Origin: Neospora caninum Liverpool
Taxonomy: Eukaryota; Apicomplexa; Conoidasida; Eucoccidiorida; Sarcocystidae
Direction: 5' to 3'
Length of the DNA stretch: 64,000 nucleotides
NCBI RefSeq assembly: GCF_000208865.1
Contig: NC_018396.1
Coordinates: 1,364,001 to 1,428,000, forward strand
Positions 48,530 through 63,200 of the stretch are shown one piece after another. Below the pieces are notes generated by a model that was not told the DNA's origin, searched no databases, and was given only the letters and a program-made list of their open reading frames with translations. The translations under genes were made by a program, and so were the position numbers. The first letter of the stretch is position 1. Each line of letters begins with the position of its first letter.

Positions 48530-51500
48530 NNNNNNNNNNNNNNNNNNNNNNNNNNNNNNNNNNNNNNNNNNNNNNNNNNNNNNNNNNNNNNNNNNNNNNN
48601 NNNNNNNNNNNNNNNNNNNNNNNNNNNNNTTTTTGGGGGGGGGGGGGGGGAGGCGAGCGCGGTGCGGAATGCGAACTCCGCAACAGAACCGAGACGTGAT
48701 TAACCCTTTTGCGCTTTGTGCGGCTGCCTCGTTTGCCCTCACTTAGGTCCTCTCTGTGTGCTCGAAGGCCAACTCGAGGCTGAAGGTTTTTCGCGCGGTC
48801 TTCTCCGCGCTGACAAGTGAGCGTGGACCTACCAGGGGCGAGGACAGGGGAGGGGGGCGGAAAGAAAGAGAGAAGAGAAGGAGAAAAGCGGAGAGCTGAT
48901 TGGAGAATAAGCGCAGAAGATTTACCACTCAGACCCGACGGCTTGGCACGACAACCCGTGGACACACCGCAAAGGCAACAACAGCTCCGGGCAGAAGGCG
49001 AGGCTGTCATAGAGACGTGGTGAAAAAGCGCTGTAGGCTGTCTGACGCCTCGTCGCGCTGCCCACGGTCTCCTCCTCGTCTGTTTGAATTTGTCCCTCCT
49101 GCCTTTTCCACCGCGCTCGGGTCTGGTGCTTGCTCGCCGACCGCTTGCGTTTCGATATGACTCGCGCTCGCCGCCTCGCTGTCGTCTCGTGTCTCCCCCC
49201 GCAGAGGCAGACTTGGAGCGCGCCTGTCGCTCGCTGCAGGCGCCGGATCGAAATCAGTCAGACGTGAGTTTTGGGCATCCTCTGAAAGCGGGCTCCCCGA
49301 ATACGCGACATTCACAACTTCCTTTGGCTCCAGCCAAAAGCATAGTTGCGACTAAAAACGATGTCGCGGTCGGAGCTTGTGTCAGCATATTCCCCGCTGC
49401 TTCGTTCACCATCCGCGCTCATGCTCTCGTGACAAAGAAACCCCCTCGAGGCAAGGAAGGGCTCTGCCAGAGCGGACTAGGTGCGCGCGTCTTTAACGTG
49501 GTTTGCATAGCTGCCGCTAGGCCCTCTCGGCGTCCTGTAGATTTTGCGTCGTTTCGCGAGAGCATAACGCGACCGCGTGGCCAGGCGTGAGAGAGGCAAG
49601 CAGGCGAAACGGGGCTGTCTGCGACGGCGCGAAAAGCCGAGACTGTGGCAAGGAGACAGGGATGCACGTTGGGCACCCAAAGCGGAAAGATGAAGAACGG
49701 GCGACAAGGAAGAGACAACCGGACACAGAAGCGACAGAGGGGAGAGAGGCTGGGGCATAGGGGACACCCGAACGGATTCGACGCACGTAGATGCCAATGT
49801 GACGTACCCGGCGAGACGCGGGCCGTGCGGTTTTGATGACTGCGAAAGGCAATAGAAGTTGTAATACAAAGACTCGACTCCCCATGGAGAGGTAGTTTAC
49901 CGAAGCACTCAGTGAGTGCGTCCTGAGAAGGATGGCCGGACATGCCTGCCTTCACCTCTGTTGCTTGTGTCCTCCTCTCCGCCTCTCACATGCACTTCTG
50001 TTATATCGTTTATTTACTCGCTCTACGCGTCTGTTTCATATTGGTTGCGACGGTGCGTGTTTGCGCCCCGAAACAGGCAGTTGACACTCGGTCAGAGATT
50101 GATCTACGCATAGGTAAGAGGTTCGTCGCCGAGCTCCGTTTACATTCTTCTGCTCGCGTGCGCGACGCCGTATGCTGTCAAGCTGTGCGTTTGGCGGCGA
50201 GAAGTACTCCTAGGTCTCACTCCTCGTTTCGTGGCAAAGATGTCCGAACGCGCATACCCGCGCTCGCGAGGCACACACAGCGAGGATAAGGCAGCTCCGA
50301 GGGGCATTGGTCGCGTGAGACGAAACGGTGGACCGCAGGTTCGCCAGAGACACTCTGAGCGTGGATGTGTTGCTCTCATAGCCTGTCCACATGCCCCCTC
50401 AGTTCTTGTTTGCGCGCTTCGCTCGCATGCGTCGTGCCTTCTCGCGGCCTCTCGGGTGTCTCCGGTCTGGGTTTGTGTTTGCGAGCGGCTTCGCGCGTGC
50501 CTCGTTCTCTCCGGGGGCTCTGGGCCGTCTGGGGCCTTCTGGATCAGAGTCTGCTTTGCTCTCGTTTCTCCGTTTGTCTCGCGCTGCTTGCCTCGGTTTC
50601 GCGTGGTGACACTGCGCGTGCTAATGGTCTATTCGTGGTCTGCGTTTTTGCCAGGCGCGTCGTTCACTCGCTTCCTCACGATGCGCTATCGCACTCGCGT
50701 CAAGCTCCCGTCGCCCACGATCAGGTTGGCCTCGCCACAGCAAGGAAGACGACGCGAGGGAACGCCCGAGAAACTCTTGCGAGAAAGCGGAACTCTTGCG
50801 GGTGAAGAACCTGGAGATTTATGGAGGAAACTCATAGTATCTCCGGCCTTTCGTTACTATAGAAGCTAAATCCTGGAGCCGGGGATGACCGCTAAGGACG
50901 CCCGCGTAGCAGAGAGAGAACGGCAGGGCGGCGCTTCGCACAGAAGCCGGAAGGGAGGAAAGCGTAGCGACAAGAGAGGGTGAATCGTAGAAGAGAGACA
51001 GGGAGAGAAGTGGAAGACACAGAACAGAGTTGCGGGTGGTGAGATGGTCCGGTGTACAAAGGCATTCAAGAACTAAATCAGCAGTCTTATGCGTAGTATG
51101 TTCTCCCTAGAGAAAGGAAAACAATTCTGAAAACAACGCCCGTGCCATCCTTCATGTCGTCCAGGGGCCTCAAGTCACGCCAAAGAGTGGCGCGGATGCG
51201 CATGGGTGATAAGATATTGAGAAACATGACGGCACGGATCAGCGCATCATGATATTCCACGCTCTCGGAGTTTATACACATTATGTTTTTGCAACAAAGG
51301 ATTTACATGTAGGCAGATATGTGCATGCATGAGCGTTGTCCACAGACGAATATTTGTACATATATTTACCTATGTTTATATATACCTATATAAGCCTACA
51401 CATATATGCAAGTATGTCTCTACACGCATGCACATAGATGCAGCTATGCGTATACAAGCATGTGCATCATTCGTATAGAGAAGGTGATCCATTTTGAACA

Positions 51501-54500
51501 GGTGAGAGTGCTGACTGAAGGACAACGTTCCAATCCCTCAACCGTGCGTCCATTAGGTTTTCCATGGAATCCATGTGAGTCCTTGTCTCCGCAGCTACGG
51601 CCCTTGCCAAAGTCCAACGCTTGGATTCGTCGTCAGTCGGTGAGTGTCCCTCTCTCACTGGAAGGCCTTGAGCGCGCATGCATGTACCCCTGCACACACA
51701 GATGCACGTACACATGCAGATTTACAGAGACATATCTGCCCATCCACATAGGCGTTGGGGGAGAAACCAGTCACGGGCCGCCGTGCTCAGAAACGTGCGG
51801 TCCATGGCGAGGTGTTTTGGTGTTTGTGAGACCTCGCGACAAACCGGCGTCTGCATCTTGAGCATGTGAGATTCCTCCGCCGCTGCTAATCTTGCAATGC
51901 CCCCCTCGTTTTCGTCTCCTTCCACTTCTGTTTGTGGTTGTTTCTGTGCATCTTTGTCTCCGCATATCGAGTGCGCCTATCCATGACAGAATAGGTTTAC
52001 GTGACTCGTCACGTCGAACAAAAATGCTATTTTTGTGTGTCGCCAAACTGCCACGAGAATCCAAGGGGGAACACAGAGATGTGTATGACCCTCGCTTGAC
52101 AGCTGAATCGGACGGGCTTTGCTCCATTCTGCTGTGATCTTTGCGCAGGTTCGTGGAAGTGGAAAACTTTGTGAGGGAGGCTTACTGGACGATCCGCGTC
52201 ACGATTAACAAGTAAGGGTGGCCGGCCAAGGCAGTCAAAGTGCCTTTCGAAACGCGGGAGGAACACAGGTGTCGGAAGGGAAAATGACGAAGCCTCTTCA
52301 GATGTGAAGATAAGGAACACGAATGGGGATGGGAAGGAATATATACGTGGCGACGAAGCGACACCAGTAGGCAGCTGCGAGTACAGGGATAAAAATGGAG
52401 GATTCGGTTGGTTTTTCAGCTCGAGTACACGCATCCCTTTGCTCGAGGAGATGAACGAAACAGAGAGGTGAAACAGCGACCCTCCACTGCCACGGTGGAC
52501 AGTCTTTGGTGTCTTGTTTGCTGCAGACTGGACGACGAGAAGGGGCCGAACGCGCCGCCGCTTTCTGTCGACTTCACGTGGGATCGGCAGCGACTCTTTG
52601 ACCAGTGAGGCCACACGCCAGAGTTTTGTCTGACGTGCAGAGGAAAGGTGGGGGTTGAGCAGTGGATGTCATGCAACTGGCAAACGAACGGGCGCTGAAA
52701 TGAAACGCACCAACAAGGCGTCTGAACACGACACACTCGAAAAAGGCTGGGGTGCTGGGCACAGCTGAACGCCCCAGACGAGACGTTCCGTGGACATCAC
52801 TGGGACTTCGAATCTTCCGGTGGCCAAGGCCGGAGACGGCGAAGGTCCAGAGCGGGTGAGCCGCGCCGTCAGCGGGTCTCCTCGCCTGCTGAGAGAGCAG
52901 TCCGAAACCGTCTTCACGAGCTTGGTCTCATTGCCTAGGCAGCTTGGTGTCAAAGCAGCCGTGACGCGCCTCGAAAAGGTGTGCGAAACGCTAGCCATTT
53001 TGCGGGGTTTCTGTTCAGGCTGGCCGTGCTTGTCCTCTACGAGATGTGCTTGGAGAACCCCGTCGCGACGGTGACAGACGTTCGGGGGACGGAGCGAACC
53101 AAGCCACGCCCTGTACCTCTGTGTACGCGCTGCCGTCTGGTCCTCGGGCCGCACCCGAGCGTCGTTGAAACGTGCAAGACACCGGAGCGCGACGTCGTCT
53201 GCGTGCCTAGACGTGACGTGTGCTTGCGTTCGAAAACCGCGGCTCGCCTCCCGACCGGAGGACCCGTGAGGTCCGCCGTGACGGCGCCTTCTCATGCTCC
53301 TTTTGCAGTGTCCGTGAGGCGCAACGTCGCGAGAAGTGTCTCCATTTTGTCGCCCGTCGCCGGCTCGTGGAAGGCGTTCGTTCCAGGTTCTTTCTCTCGC
53401 ATGTGCGCTGCGAAATCGCGTAGGGACCGTTCCGTCCCAATCCGCACCTGCGGCTCTGCTCGTCGTCGCTTCGCGGTTCTGTTTGTCTCGCGCGGGAAGT
53501 ATTGCGATTCCTTTGTCACGCGGCCTGCCGCTCCACTCGGGAAAGGCGTTCATGGTGCCGTGTCTGACTGTGCGTTAGGGTTTCGCGTTTCGGGCTTCTT
53601 TGTCTCCAGGCACGGTCGAGCTCCACAAGATGGCGAGTCGGAAGCTGCGGATGTCGTCTGCGCAGTGCGTCTTTGGGCGGTTCTTTGGTTGAGAGCGTAC
53701 TGGCGACTTGCGTCGCGATTTCCGAGCCTCCTGCATCCCGCGCACCCCCGGCTCCGTTCCGTGCACTCCCACGTATCCGTCAGCCGTCGTTAGCAGGCCC
53801 CAGCAAACGGAAACCTGTCCAGTGGTGTCAACAGGCGTTCACCCTGTGGTGCGCGCGTCGCAGCCGATGTCCTCGCATGCGGCTTCCGTCCCGGGCTGCT
53901 GGCAGTCCCTCGCCTTCGTTTCAAGCCTGGAGGGTCCATGCTGTCACTGTCTTTGTTGATTCGTTTGTCTTTCTGGCAGGTGCATGTCAATCGCAGAAAG
54001 TCTTTACCAGCGTGGCATCATCAGGTGAGGACGGTGCCTACCGGGGAAACGCGGGAAGGCGGAAGGCAGGCGCGAACCCAGAGACCCATGGAGAGCGCGC
54101 ATGAGCGCGGCAAACGAAACTGCATCCTTGGGAGGACAGGCAGATGCACAGGAAACCCGAAAAGCTTTGGAAGCGACTCGACCGTCCAGGCGGGCGTGTG
54201 CGGGGCGTCGATTGACAGCAAACTGTCGCCCGTGCTGACCCCATAGAGACTGGGGTAGCGGAGCGGTGAATGGCGAGTGGTGTTTGTGAGTTCACGTCTT
54301 GCTTTCGTTTTCCGCTTCGAGCACTTTCTGTTCTCAGCTATCCACGTACAGAGACAGAAGTTTTCTCGCCGACTATGGATCTTCTCGCCCTCATTCGAGT
54401 CCACACAGGGAGCACGGCGTGGGGCGCGTACGCTCAAAAGCTGGTCGAGGGTAGGCCGCTACTTACCGTTTTTTCTTCGTGCAGAGCCGTGCATGCAGTG

Positions 54501-55531
54501 TGCGCCAGGTTTCGGTATTCCTCACCTCCCCTGTTGTCCGTCAAGCCGTTTGTGGTGCCGCGGCCTAGCCACAGGCCAGACGGTTTTTTTTTCGCCGTTC
54601 CCCTCTGTCCTCGCCTTGGAGCGAGTTGGGACTCCCTGGGAGGAGAGCTCGCTGAACCTCGAGGCGGGTTTATTCTCGGAGGACCGGCGTCAGGGCTCTG
54701 GCAACTTCTCCCGCTTTCTCTTCAGATTTCGTTCAAACAGACTGGGCGTCCCATCGCCGCGGCTAGATCTCGCCACACGTACACATGGAACGGCCAGTTT
54801 CTCTTCCTGTGTCTCTTCTACGATTCGCTTCTTCAACCAAGAACACCTTCCCGACAACAGGGATGGTCGGAACACAACCTCGTGTCAACGTGCAGTTCGG
54901 CGTGCTGTGCCTGCTTTCTGCGCAATGCAGGCGACTTCCTGTGGCCTCGCGACGGAGCTCGAGACGACAAGGTACAGACGCCGACAGGGGACACCAGACG
55001 CACTGTGTGTTTTGTTTCGTGACGCGCGAACTTGCCTCAGAAGCGGGCCCAGGCACGTGCACGTTTTCAAGTTCGGTTTTGCGTCAACGTGCGTTTGTCT
55101 AATGCGTTGATATATTTATCGTACACAGACTCAGCTGCACTGGATACGTTTCGACCTGAACTTACTACAGACCTGGTCATTCTCCTGTTTCGTGTCTCTC
55201 ATTCATCCGGGAGGCGAGGTCCCCTGGATTTGCATAGAGGTACATTGGGTTTGAGGCAATCTGCCATTTCCCTCCGACCAGGTTAAGCACTTGACCATCT
55301 GTTTGCTCTTTCGCATATCCAAGGAAAAGGCGTGTCTCCTCCGGTCCGATCGGTGGACTGTATACGTGTTCTCAGTAACTGGTGCGCGGTGTTTCGTACT
55401 GTCCGCCGGATGTTTTTGGGATGCGAGGATTCAACCTGCACTCGAGCTGACCTCGCGCGCTGAGCCCATGCATGTACACAGATGGAACGACGCCTAGAAC
55501 GCCACTACCTGTACAGGTGCCTACACATGTA

Positions 55532-55566
<35 letters not shown>

Positions 55567-58500
55567 GCGCGTGCGTTCGCTCATCACATCTATTTCAGCT
55601 GGCGTTTCACTCCATGTCGCTACGCTGCAGGCACATCCTCCGATTCATCCGCTGAAACTTATGCAGAGGTCGGTCCCCTCGAGAGCGCCGAGCTGTGAGA
55701 CAAGGATCGGAATCCCAGCTCAGAACCCGCCTCTTTAGGCCACAGACGGGTCGTCCATGAAACCATGCCACATCACACACACATACATATAAATAAATCA
55801 ACATATATGTATTTAAATCAACATATATATAAATAAATCAACATATATGTATTTAAATCAACATATATATAAATAAATCAACATATATATATATATATAT
55901 CTAAATCAACATATATGTATATATACATATATATAGATCATGCATACGGGTTCGCATTGACGCCGCAATCCACAGAGAGTTAGGCCCACCGACTGACGTC
56001 GACTCCCACCTACTTGTCTGTGTGTTTCTGTGTCTCTGATGCTACAACAATATATGTCTATATGGACGTAGTCAGCATCCGGACAGTGCTCTTCTCTCTT
56101 TTGTTTCGTTATCTTTGTTCCGTCTTTGTTTCGTCACCTGTTTCCCGCTTTCGCTTCCGGTTTCTGTTCCCAAGCAGCGCTCGCCGCGTCCTCTTGCCTT
56201 TCCGTCGCCGCCTTGGCTCTTTTGTCTGCTGCTTCATTCTCGTTCGCTTCCTCCGTGCCGGTGCGCTGCTGTCTCAGGTCGGAGTTTGAGAAGGAGGACG
56301 AGTGGAAGGTACGCGCCTTGAGTTTCGCGACTCCCGACGTCTCCCTTCTTTCCTCGTCGCTCCTCCTAGTCTCATCTGCCGCACGCATTCTTCGTCGGCC
56401 CCGTTCTTCGTGCGCTTTGATTGTGACTATGTTGACCTCTGGATTCTCCATTCTGGTTGATATCTCGTATTCGCCGCCCCCTTCCGTGTGGGTTCCCATC
56501 TGTCTTTGTCAAGTTCTCAGTCCCTCTTCTTTCGTTTGCTCTCCATAGAATGCCGTTCCCCTTTTCTGTCTTCGCCTCTGCGCTCGCGCCCGCCTTGTGT
56601 GCCTTTGCGCGTTCTTCTGTCCCCTCTCTGGCGTCTCCCCTCCGTTCGCACCTTGCCCCTGCTTCCCCGCCGTCGCCCGTGGGTCTGTGCACGTGCGTTC
56701 TTGTGCGCCTTCCGTTGCGTCCAAAGACAAAAGTGAACAGCGGGGGTTTGTGCACGCGCTTGCAGCTCTACGAATTCATCACGCGCCACTTCCTCGCCTG
56801 CTGTAGGTACGTTGCCCAGGTGAAAGGCTTGCCCGTCCTGGAGTCGAGGCGATTGCGCATGCAGTTCTCTTTGCGCAAGCCGGCTGGCGTTGGCGTTCCT
56901 CTGTTGCTCAGAGGAAGGCTCCAAGCCCCGTCGTCGATGGGTTGTGCACCTGGCGTCTTCTTGGACCACATCTCGACAGGCACATTCACAAGAGACTGTG
57001 CATACACGTTCTCATCAGAACTCATGCATCTACCTCTACATGTATGCATATATATAATATATATATCTACATTTTTATTCATGTATGTGGATCTGCGTGC
57101 GCGTGGGTGTGCATTTCGTTGTTTCCAAAGGAAGGCACACACGCCCGAGACATGTGCCGCGATTGTGTTCTTTTCCTGGTGCAGTGAAGACGCGTTCGGC
57201 TTTGAAACGCGCGTGGAGATTGATATTGCAGGTACGCCCGCGCTGAGGATGATTCGTGTCGCCAAGGACTGTCTTTCGCACTGCGTGACGCCCGCGCCGG
57301 CACTCCGCACGTGTGTTCCTTTCTTCGCGCTCCGCTTGTCTCGTGTGAGCCAGCTTCGGGCACCTTCACAGAACGTCCCGCCCTGCTTTCCTTTTGGTTC
57401 CTGCATGCTGATATGCTCGGGCTCCGCCGGGTCCCCTTGGCCTCGCGGTCCACACAGTTTCCGCCGTGCTCGCTGCCGCGCGTTCAGGGGAAGGATTTCA
57501 CGCCACCGGCCTCACCGTGCTCGAGAGACGATGGCTGGAGGCTTATCCCTACGAGCAGTGGTAAGCGCGCGACGAGGGACGACCGAGGGAGGTGACAGCG
57601 CAAAGCGAGGCGGAAAGCGCGCGCGGCGGGAAAACGGGCGTGGTGGGAAAACCAAATAAGGAGATATTGGAAACCCAAACGCGGAGATCTTGGAAAGCGA
57701 GCAAAAAGCGAGGAACGTCGAGGCACACAGGGCGCCAAGAGTGGAAATGAAGACAACCAATGAACCTGCGGCCAGGAAATATGGAGGTGTGCAAGTAACT
57801 CGGGATATGCTTCTTATCCGTAGCAATCGGGAGTTTGCTCTATGCACAGATCACTCTACAAATCACGGCCTACTGGCGCACGCGCCGCGTAATCCGTCTA
57901 CCGGCATACCTGGCGACGTGCACTCTTGCACAGTTCACCCTCTCTCGACCGGGTTCTGTCTGTTGCTATGACACAAGCCATTCATTGATCTGCCTGTCGC
58001 CTTGTGCTCAATCAATAGAGCAAACGATCGATGGAGTTCTGTGGTGACCCCTTTAAGTCCGTATATCTACGTGTCTATGCAAACGTGTACATCTGTCTGT
58101 AATCGACCGAGCTCCGCCTCTCCCTCTTCCTTCTGCTCGGTTCCCGTTTCTCTGCCCGCAGCGACTTGAGTGTATTTGATCGGCCTAGTCCTGCGTGCCG
58201 CCACGCACCGTTCCACCCCATAGTTGCGCTCCTCTTCGGATATCCCTAGCTGTGGCTGTATCTGGCTGTTGGCTGTTTCCTAGGTCAGGGACCCGCCTCC
58301 CTCGATTTCTAGTGAACGAGCGAGTCATGCCAACGTCAATGCTTATGAGTGAAAGACACACGGAACCTCCTCCTCTCCTCACAGAAGCAGACTTGATAGA
58401 CCTCATGGATAAGGTACCCTGCTTCCACACAAACCCAAGCGCCTCCCCGCTGCCATTATACACCTATGTAAATGTACATACACACATACATACATATACA

Positions 58501-60197
58501 TGTACATGTGTGCCCGCGTACCTATGCTTATGTGAACATATAGGGATGGACTTCCTCGCCGACCTGCCTGTGTTTGCGTCACCACATTAGTGTATATGTC
58601 TTCACGTTTTTCAGTTCCTCTTTGACATCCAGTGGATATGCGTTTGGACTGTGTAAGCATCTCTACTCCTGCACTATTTCGTCGTGCTGGATCTAAGCCA
58701 GGTACACACCTATCTACCTGTCAACCGCCTACGGTCCTAGGTGTCGGACCGTCCGTCCTTCTATACGTCCTTGTAGATAACCACCGCCGTATCCGCGAAA
58801 TGACGAGGCAGCTCTTTCCATCCGAGTGCTGCCTATGCGTAAGTGCCGGTATGTGCATGTTCATTCATCCATCTGCCTGGTTGACGCATTTTGCCGCTTC
58901 ATGCCTACGCAGCTTCTTTCGCGATCCTCGTGCCTCTCCACAACCCCATCTGCGTGTATGCAGAAATCTGTTGTGTGTTCGTCACGCTTAGAAGGATATG
59001 CATTCGTCGTGTTCGCGACGCAGGTATGCATATATATATATATATATAAACATAAATCGGCGTGTTAATCGCCACTCTTGCTGTTGGGCACATCGCCGTT
59101 GGATGCTGTGTGTTCCGCGCACTCAAGGCATCCCCAGCCTTGGCACCTTTCTGCTTTTCATTTTCTCCCATGGCCTTCAGAATGGAATTGGGACTGACGC
59201 CACAATGCATGATCACATTCGGACAATCCAGGTAGGCATCTGGTGATATATATATATATATATATATATATGGCAGCCGGGAAGCTATGGTTGTGAGCAG
59301 ATGTGTACACATTGTATGCCTCGTGGTGGCTTCACCTTCCCGTTGACACGTTCACTCTTGTCGCTAGGAGTCTGGCTAAATCGTTGGTGTGTTTCCTTCG
59401 CTTTCCGTCTCGTCGCGCATGCAGGATCGGCACTACTGCTACAAGAATGAGAATATGCAGTTCGTGCCCACAGACCTTGGCGTTGCTCTGTATCAGGTAA
59501 TTTGTTTCCGCCTCCTGCGCGCGTTCCTATTTTAGCTGTTCGAAATATGTTAGAGATATATTTATTGACCCGTGTCGGTTGCACGGGGCTTTACAGTTCT
59601 TCCGTCCCATTGTCTTTTAGCGGGACGCAGCCGCGGTGCGTCTCGCCCGCGGTCGGGCCACGTCGTTTCCCACTGTTCAGTGCCGTCTTTGACTTCCTTT
59701 CGTTCGGTGCGTCTCGGAGCTTCCCTCTCGCCCCTGCGCCGGCGTCCAGGCGCCTCTCGCGCGTCCCCTGGGATTTGTGTGCGGACGCCTCCACGCGTGC
59801 CGGGGTGTGGTAGCCCAGGTGTCTCCCGTTTTTGCGTCTGTCTCCAGGGGTTCAAAAGACTTGCCGAAGTGTCGGGCGTCGACCTATCGTTGGTAAGAGC
59901 GGCCGTGCGGTGCGAAAAGGCAGTCGCGTGCTGCCGTCGTAGGCACTCAACGGGTTCCTGCATCCACCTGGAAACGAGAGCCGCAAACCACTCTGCTGAC
60001 TGAGTGCAATTTGGTGTCACGGCCTGTTCCGCCGATGTCTTGCTTTTCGCCCGTCTGCCTTCTGCGCCACGGTCCATGCTTCGATTCGACGGCGTTTCGG
60101 TATCGTCATCCGCCGTGGTTCTGCATTCCCTTTCATAACGGATACCCTCTCGCCGTTGCCCCTTGCTCACAAACGCGGCGCCTCACTCATGCGATGC

Positions 60198-60239
<42 letters not shown>

Positions 60240-63200
60240 ATGTGTATGTATGTATATATATATATATATGTATGTGTGCATCGCTTTTGTGTGGCGTCTG
60301 TGCATTTCGTTCCTCTCTGTTGGCGTCCCCAGCCAGATCTCCGCGCTCGCATGGAGGCGGACATGGCCCTCGTGGCCCGCGGGGCGAAAACCAAGGTGAG
60401 AATGCAACGCCATGCAGGTGTTCGAGTCGCTTCGCACTTTGCTTCGTCTTGCGCGGCGCGCGTCCCTCGGTGCATTGGCCACCCGGTAGCCACGGGGAAC
60501 GCCCTCGCCTAGCCTATGCGGATGTGACTCCGCCGTGAGCGAGGCCGGCCTGGAAAACTGGTGCATTGCCCTGTTGTCACGCTGTGGCCAATTCCACGTG
60601 ACGACCGTGTGCATGGGGATTCTCCACGAACTGCCTCGCGGTCCCGTTCCTCTGGTTCCGTCTGGCGAGCGCGCCCGCACCTCAAACTGTCGCGCCCGTC
60701 CCTCCCGCAGGTTGGGGCCCCGTCGGCCTCAACACCTTTCCCGCGAGTCCCACCGTTTCTGGCGTCGCGAATCGGTTCCCCTGCGCGTCTGCCGTCTGTC
60801 TCGCGCGTCGCGGGGTTGTTTGTGCTCAGCAAGAAGTCCTCGACATCCACCTATCGGAAATGCGGCGCGTGTTTCTGCTCCTCAAAGCGCACGCCGCGCA
60901 CATGGACAGAGAAATGCGGTTCCGGCTCGGCGGACTCGAAGAGAGCGTGGGGAGGGACGGCGTCACCCTGGTCGCGAATTTCTCCGAATGTGGGAAATGC
61001 CGCGCCCCCATGGACCTCAAGGTGAGCAACGCGGAGCCGCGTAACTCTGGGGAAGACCTCGGAAAATCCTCTCAACTTTCGTTTGGGGAGGCGAGATGCC
61101 TCTCGAGACCCAGGGAGACTACCAGCAGTCTCCAGGTGTTTGGCTCGCCCAGCCAGATGCAGCGTACGCCTGAGGCACAACGCAACGGCGCCACGCAAAG
61201 CAAAGGAAGCAACACGATGTCAGCACGCGCTCCACGTGGGGCCCATCCCCGCCCAGGAAAGGAGTAGAAACGTCCCGTCTTTGGGTGCACCCTCGACACG
61301 ATGAAAAACCCGTTTAAGGGCAAGATACAGAAACGGTCATCGGTTATCCCTGTGCGCAAACACCAAACGCAGCGTGGACCGGGATGCCATCAAATGGAGC
61401 AACATCGTTCAAGCGAGCGACATTGACCAATGGAGTACCAACCTCCTGTATATAAAACACACCGACAAAGTTTAATATATATATATATATATGTATTGAG
61501 TGGTGGTTGTAGGGAGATTCCAGTGCCTTACAGAGGCAACGTGGCGTGTGGAATAAAACGTGTGGCAAAGACGTAGCCTGTGCGTGAAGATGAAGCCCTC
61601 TTGCTCTGTTTTGCGACTTTCTGTCTCCCCTCTCTACCATGCTTTCAGGCGTCGGGTGGTCCCCGTGGCGACGGGAGCGAACCCGGTGGCAGGTGGGTAC
61701 GAGACTCGCCTAGCGTGCAACAGAAAAGCAGAACCGAAGCAGCTGTTTCTCTTCTTCCATGCCAAGGGCTCTACTTTTGTTGCTGACTCCACTCTCCCGA
61801 AGAGCCCGCGCGAGAGCTGAATGAGACGATTGGAACGTCAGAGAAGACAGTTTAAAACACGCTGCGCTCTTCGTTTTCACATCCTCTGCGGAAGCGATCG
61901 TTGGACGCTGGTCCACGCGTCTCGAATCCGGAGTTCAACCGTCTCTCCACCGATCGCTGCGTGTCGTCTTCGCCCCTTTTTCCTGTGGCTGCAGGGGTCG
62001 GCGGCGAGGACGAGGCGGGCGCCATCCGACTACAGCAGGTACGCTGGGTGCTGAGGAACAACACTCTGACGAGAGTGCCTCCGAACTGGAAACACGAGCA
62101 CATCTCGCTTCCGTTGTACCCGCGTGTGGCCCGACGGAGGCGAGAGGCTCACCTCGTCACAGACGCACGCCACCGAGTCCTTGTGATCACTGCCATCAGT
62201 TTTCTCGAGGCGACTCGGGGAGTCGTGTGACGAGGCGAGGGGTGGCGAACTGCTCGTCCTTCCCTCATTTGTACTTGGGTCTCTCGCCTGTGCTGTGCCT
62301 GGTTTTCACGTTGATTCCAGAACTTACCTCCGCGGTCGCTAATCGCTTCCTGGTGAGACGCGCTCGGAGGTCTCAGAGCCAATGACCGGCTTGGGTCTCT
62401 GCTGAAGCGTTTCTCGCACGACACACTCTCTGTATAGACGGAGGCATACTCCAGCCCATACCCCTATCTGTGTACATGTATACGTACGTACATGCATGCA
62501 CATGGATGCGTGTCGCGCTGTGCATCGTTTACCGTTCTCCTTGTTAGGCCTGAGAGTGTATCATACCCAAAGTGGCTCACGGCTCCTATCAACATATATA
62601 TATATATATATATATATATGCATATGTATGGATATACAGATATAGGTACATAAATGCACGGATGGATGTTGCAGTGTGAAGGCGTAGTATTAGCCGCGTA
62701 GGTCAGTCGACGTTTGCGCGGCGGACGAGTGATGGTATATGCCTGTGCTCTCGTCAATGCGTACTTTAGCATGTGACGGTGCCCACGGGAGCACGTGAAC
62801 CTGCTGCTGAGACATGGATCGACTGCGAACAGACTAGATCACTGTAGGAGCATATCTCCGTCTACCAGTCGACCTCTGATCACTTTGACACACATATTGG
62901 TCTCCACTGAACTCTCAGAATTTTGTCTTTGTTTGCCATCTGTTTCATTCCGTGCAGGTTTGCACGAGGCTCTCACAGGGTTGCCAAACCGTGCTTCTTC
63001 TCCCCCCCAAAGGCGACCTGGCGCCGCACGCAGTCCGATGCGCCTACTGCAGTTTTCAGGTAGGCGCCGACTCCGTACCCGATGTCGTGTGTGTCGCTAG
63101 GGCCGCAAACGGTTGTCAAGAGCACGCAGTGCGTTTCGGCAGAAGGTCGACCGCCCCAAAGACTCAGACAATGCCGGTGCTGTGCACTTCCGTTTTGTCT

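Noticed and set aside
48242..48746. Idea that a small TOP3A exon is lost in the N gap.
   Set aside because: Using the acceptor ending at 48746 supplies the conserved residues and keeps phase.
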